Positions 12,623 through 14,629 of a DNA stretch of 14,629 nt are shown here, piece after piece; position 1 is the stretch's first letter, and each line of letters begins with the position of its first letter. The position numbers were made by a program, and so were the translations under genes. The stretch is from contig JBDKTK010000162.1 in the NCBI GenBank assembly GCA_039680225.1, positions 1 to 14,629 of the forward strand, read 5' to 3'. Under the pieces are notes generated by a model. The model saw nothing but the letters and a program-made list of their open reading frames with translations, was not told where the DNA came from and did not search any database. The stretch comes from JBDKTK01 sp039680225. Its GTDB lineage: Bacteria > Desulfobacterota > Syntrophia > Syntrophales > UBA4778.

Positions 12623-14629
12623 TCAGGCTCCTTGCTCGTTATCGTAAGGTAAATATATCGAAACCGCAGTTCCCACTCCGATATCACTTTCCACAGATAT
12701 CCTGCCCTTGTGTTTTTCAATAATCCCTTTAGTGATTGAGAGGCCCAATCCCGTACCACCCCTTTTTCTTTTCGTAGTAAAAAAGGGATCGAAGATTTTT
12801 TTTAAAGTTTCCTTATCTATACCATAACCCTTGTCCGAAATTTTAAGCAAAATTTCGTTCGAGCTTTCGGGGGCCCTCCTGAGTTCGATATTAATAGGGC
12901 CCCCTGAATCCATGGACTCGATCGAATTCATCAAAAGGTTTATAAACACCTGTTTCATCTGATTGCTGTCGAACCTGATCGGCGGCACATCTTCGATCTG
13001 CTTCAATACTTTTATGCTCTTCAAAGTCAGCTGGTGGTTCACGAGGGATACGGATTCATTCAGGACATCGGATAAATCGCCCAAATCCAGATTAAGGCTG
13101 CCCTGGCGCGAAAAGCTCAGCAACCCTTTGATTATATTATCGGCCCTGTTTGCCGAGTTCTTTATCCTCTCGGCGGAATCGGAAAGGAATTCGTCCTCCT
13201 CCACACACGATTTCATAAATTCGGTCCCCTGCAGGATTATCGCAAGCGGATTTTTTATTTCATGGGCGATCCCCGCTGCCAGTTGCCCGATTGAGGCGAG
13301 CTTTTCCTGCTGTACGACCATCTCCTCGGAGGCTTTCAACTCCGCATATGCCTTCTGAAGCTCGACGTGTTTAGATTCCAGCTCCTTTTCCAGCCTGAGG
13401 GATTTCACCCCGACGGCCACGTCTTCCGCGATCTGGGTCAGAAACTCCGTTTCCGCGTTGCCGAAGGTGCCCTTGCGCCCGGAATAAACTGTCAGGTAAC
13501 CCATCACCTCTTCGCGGTAACTGACCGGGATGGCAAAAACCGATCGGTAACCCCTTTTCAACGCCTGTTCTCTCCAGGGGGAGAAATTCGGGTCTTGTTC
13601 AACATCGTCGACTATCGAAATTTTGCCCGTCCTGATCGCGGTGCCGGTCGGCCCCCTGCTGTATTCGCTGTCATCCCAGGTAATCTTCACCTGGGAAAGG
13701 TAGCCGTTCTCAAAGCCGGCCCAGGCAAGGGGCTTTACCGAGAAATCGGCGGGTTCGGTGAACCCGGCCCAGACAAATCTTATGAAATCGAGCTCGGCCA
13801 GATGGTTGCAAGTGCTCCGGACAAGTTCTTCTTCGGTCCTCGCTCTCAGCAGCGACTCTGTGATCATCTTTGCGGAAAGGAGCAGCATGTTCAGATCTTT
13901 AATCTTCTGCTCGGATTTTTTGCGTTCGGCTATCTCCCTTTCCAGCTTCAGATTGGCCCTTTTTAACTGGGCGGTGCGTTCCTCAACCATTTCCTCGAGG
14001 TGGGTCCTGTATTTGGACAATTCCTGTTCGGCCTGCGCCCTTTCCTCCATTTCCGTCTGAAGCTTGCCGTACGCCTCGAGCAATGCCTGCTCCGCCCTTT
14101 TTCTCCCCGTTACATCCCGCAGATTCATAATAAGGGCATCATGGCCCCTGAATTTGATCTTATTGCCTATTCCCTCGATATATTTAGTGTTGCTCCGGGC
14201 GGTCCTGATCCTGTAATTGAACAGGAAATTGATATTGCCGCCCCTCAGATACCTCAGCGCTTTTTCAAAATCCTCATTGGAAAGAAAAAGACTGATTTTC
14301 CCGCCGACTATATCGTTGACTGATTGTATTTCCGCAAGTTCAAGGATCGCTTCACTGGCGAACAGGATATTGCCGTCCGAATCGACGATGAGAAGGCAAT
14401 CCAGCATGTTGGAGACCAGGTTCCGGAAAAGGTCCTCGCTTTCCCTGAAAGCCTCCTCGGCCCTTCTTCTCTGAGTTATGTCGCGCAATCCGATGATGTC
14501 CGCGGACTTCCCTCCGAAATTTATTTTCCGGCCGGTCACCTCCACAATCTTTTGCTGGCCCGTCCGCGTTATGATTTTATGTTCATCGAGGAAACCACCC
14601 TTGCCTTCCCTGGCAAGTTTGAGATTTAC
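12623..14629 (-). CDS. PAS-PAS-GAF hybrid-sensor histidine kinase, 5' end outside window
   Basis: 668 residues are visible and the frame is open to the right edge, so the N-terminus is missing; a GTG at 14545 lies inside a PAS domain and is not the start. Visible order: end of a PAS domain with its PAC segment (1-55), a second PAS (about 64-175), a coiled coil with heptads (about 178-245), a GAF domain (about 250-410), a dimerisation helix with phosphoacceptor H456 (GIAHEIKNPLAI), and an HATPase domain with N568 (NLLMNS), DKGYGI (G1) and GGTGLGLSI (G2). No membrane segment is seen in this part. It senses an unknown small molecule or redox signal and would phosphorylate the single receiver protein encoded next to it. 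All catalytic boxes are intact. Confidence 0.93.
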   Translation of the reverse strand, partial: VNLKLAREGKGGFLDEHKIITRTGQQKIVEVTGRKINFGGKSADIIGLRDITQRRRAEEAFRESEDLFRNLVSNMLDCLLIVDSDGNILFASEAILELAEIQSVNDIVGGKISLFLSNEDFEKALRYLRGGNINFLFNYRIRTARSNTKYIEGIGNKIKFRGHDALIMNLRDVTGRKRAEQALLEAYGKLQTEMEERAQAEQELSKYRTHLEEMVEERTAQLKRANLKLEREIAERKKSEQKIKDLNMLLLSAKMITESLLRARTEEELVRSTCNHLAELDFIRFVWAGFTEPADFSVKPLAWAGFENGYLSQVKITWDDSEYSRGPTGTAIRTGKISIVDDVEQDPNFSPWREQALKRGYRSVFAIPVSYREEVMGYLTVYSGRKGTFGNAETEFLTQIAEDVAVGVKSLRLEKELESKHVELQKAYAELKASEEMVVQQEKLASIGQLAAGIAHEIKNPLAIILQGTEFMKSCVEEDEFLSDSAERIKNSANRADNIIKGLLSFSRQGSLNLDLGDLSDVLNESVSLVNHQLTLKSIKVLKQIEDVPPIRFDSNQMKQVFINLLMNSIESMDSGGPINIELRRAPESSNEILLKISDKGYGIDKETLKKIFDPFFTTKRKRGGTGLGLSITKGIIEKHKGRISVESDIGVGTAVSIYLPYDNEQGA

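Noticed and set aside
12622..12759. 46-residue N-terminal extension of the response regulator
   Set aside because: It would be read out of frame inside the kinase gene. The ATG at 12621 has AAGGAG at the right distance, and the receiver fold begins immediately after it.
14543..14545. GTG as the start of the histidine kinase
   Set aside because: The frame stays open to the window edge and the upstream residues continue a PAS/PAC domain, so the gene is simply truncated by the window.

Overview
The window (14.6 kb) looks like a chromosomal segment of an anaerobic or microaerophilic bacterium, most likely a Desulfobacterota (deltaproteobacterial)-type organism. This is inferred from three things: a class-I-type hybrid cluster protein with a CRP/FNR regulator that fits HcpR and TTGAC-N4-GTCAA palindromes, a class III (PhaE/PhaC) polyhydroxyalkanoate (PHA) synthase, and small tandem phasins. 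The taxonomic call is inference from gene content, not from a marker gene. No tRNA, rRNA, CRISPR array, transposase or phage gene was seen, and no gene-free stretch exceeds about 210 bp.

Layout. (a) 2-1324, +: the C-terminal part of an oligopeptide/dipeptide-type ABC transporter substrate-binding protein, cut by the left edge. (b) 1376-2884, -: a probable two-gene unit, a Methyltransf_2-type O-methyltransferase followed by a hotdog-fold thioesterase. (c) 2885-6220: a nitrosative-stress module. hcp (+) and a 4Fe-4S ferredoxin-like gene (frdX type, +) flank a CRP/FNR-family regulator (-). A TTGAC-N4-GTCAA palindrome lies upstream of hcp and another upstream of the ferredoxin gene. Both sit exactly 22 bp before a -10-like hexamer, the geometry of a class II activator site centred at about -41.5. 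(d) 6228-12130: a PHA (bioplastic storage) locus. The PhaR-type repressor gene (-) is divergent from a seven-gene + strand operon: phasin 1, phasin 2, a divergent 536-aa PhaC-like protein, a small PhaE-like protein, PhaE, PhaC (class III) and PhaJ (R-specific enoyl-CoA hydratase). A strong hairpin plus T-tract closes the operon. (e) 12220-14629, -: a PAS/PAS/GAF sensor histidine kinase, cut by the right edge, with a single-domain response regulator one base downstream.

How the genes work together. PhaJ would draw (R)-3-hydroxyacyl-CoA from beta-oxidation intermediates, PhaC/PhaE would polymerise it, the phasins would coat the granule, and PhaR would couple granule state to phasin expression. 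The unusual part is a second synthase-like gene. It has a roughly 170-residue helical N-terminal extension, keeps the Cys/Asp/His triad, and is translationally coupled to its own small PhaE-like gene. The locus may therefore encode two synthase complexes or one mixed complex. In the Hcp module, the palindromes also provide -35-like hexamers on the opposite strand for the regulator gene and the methyltransferase gene, which suggests a reciprocal on/off switch.
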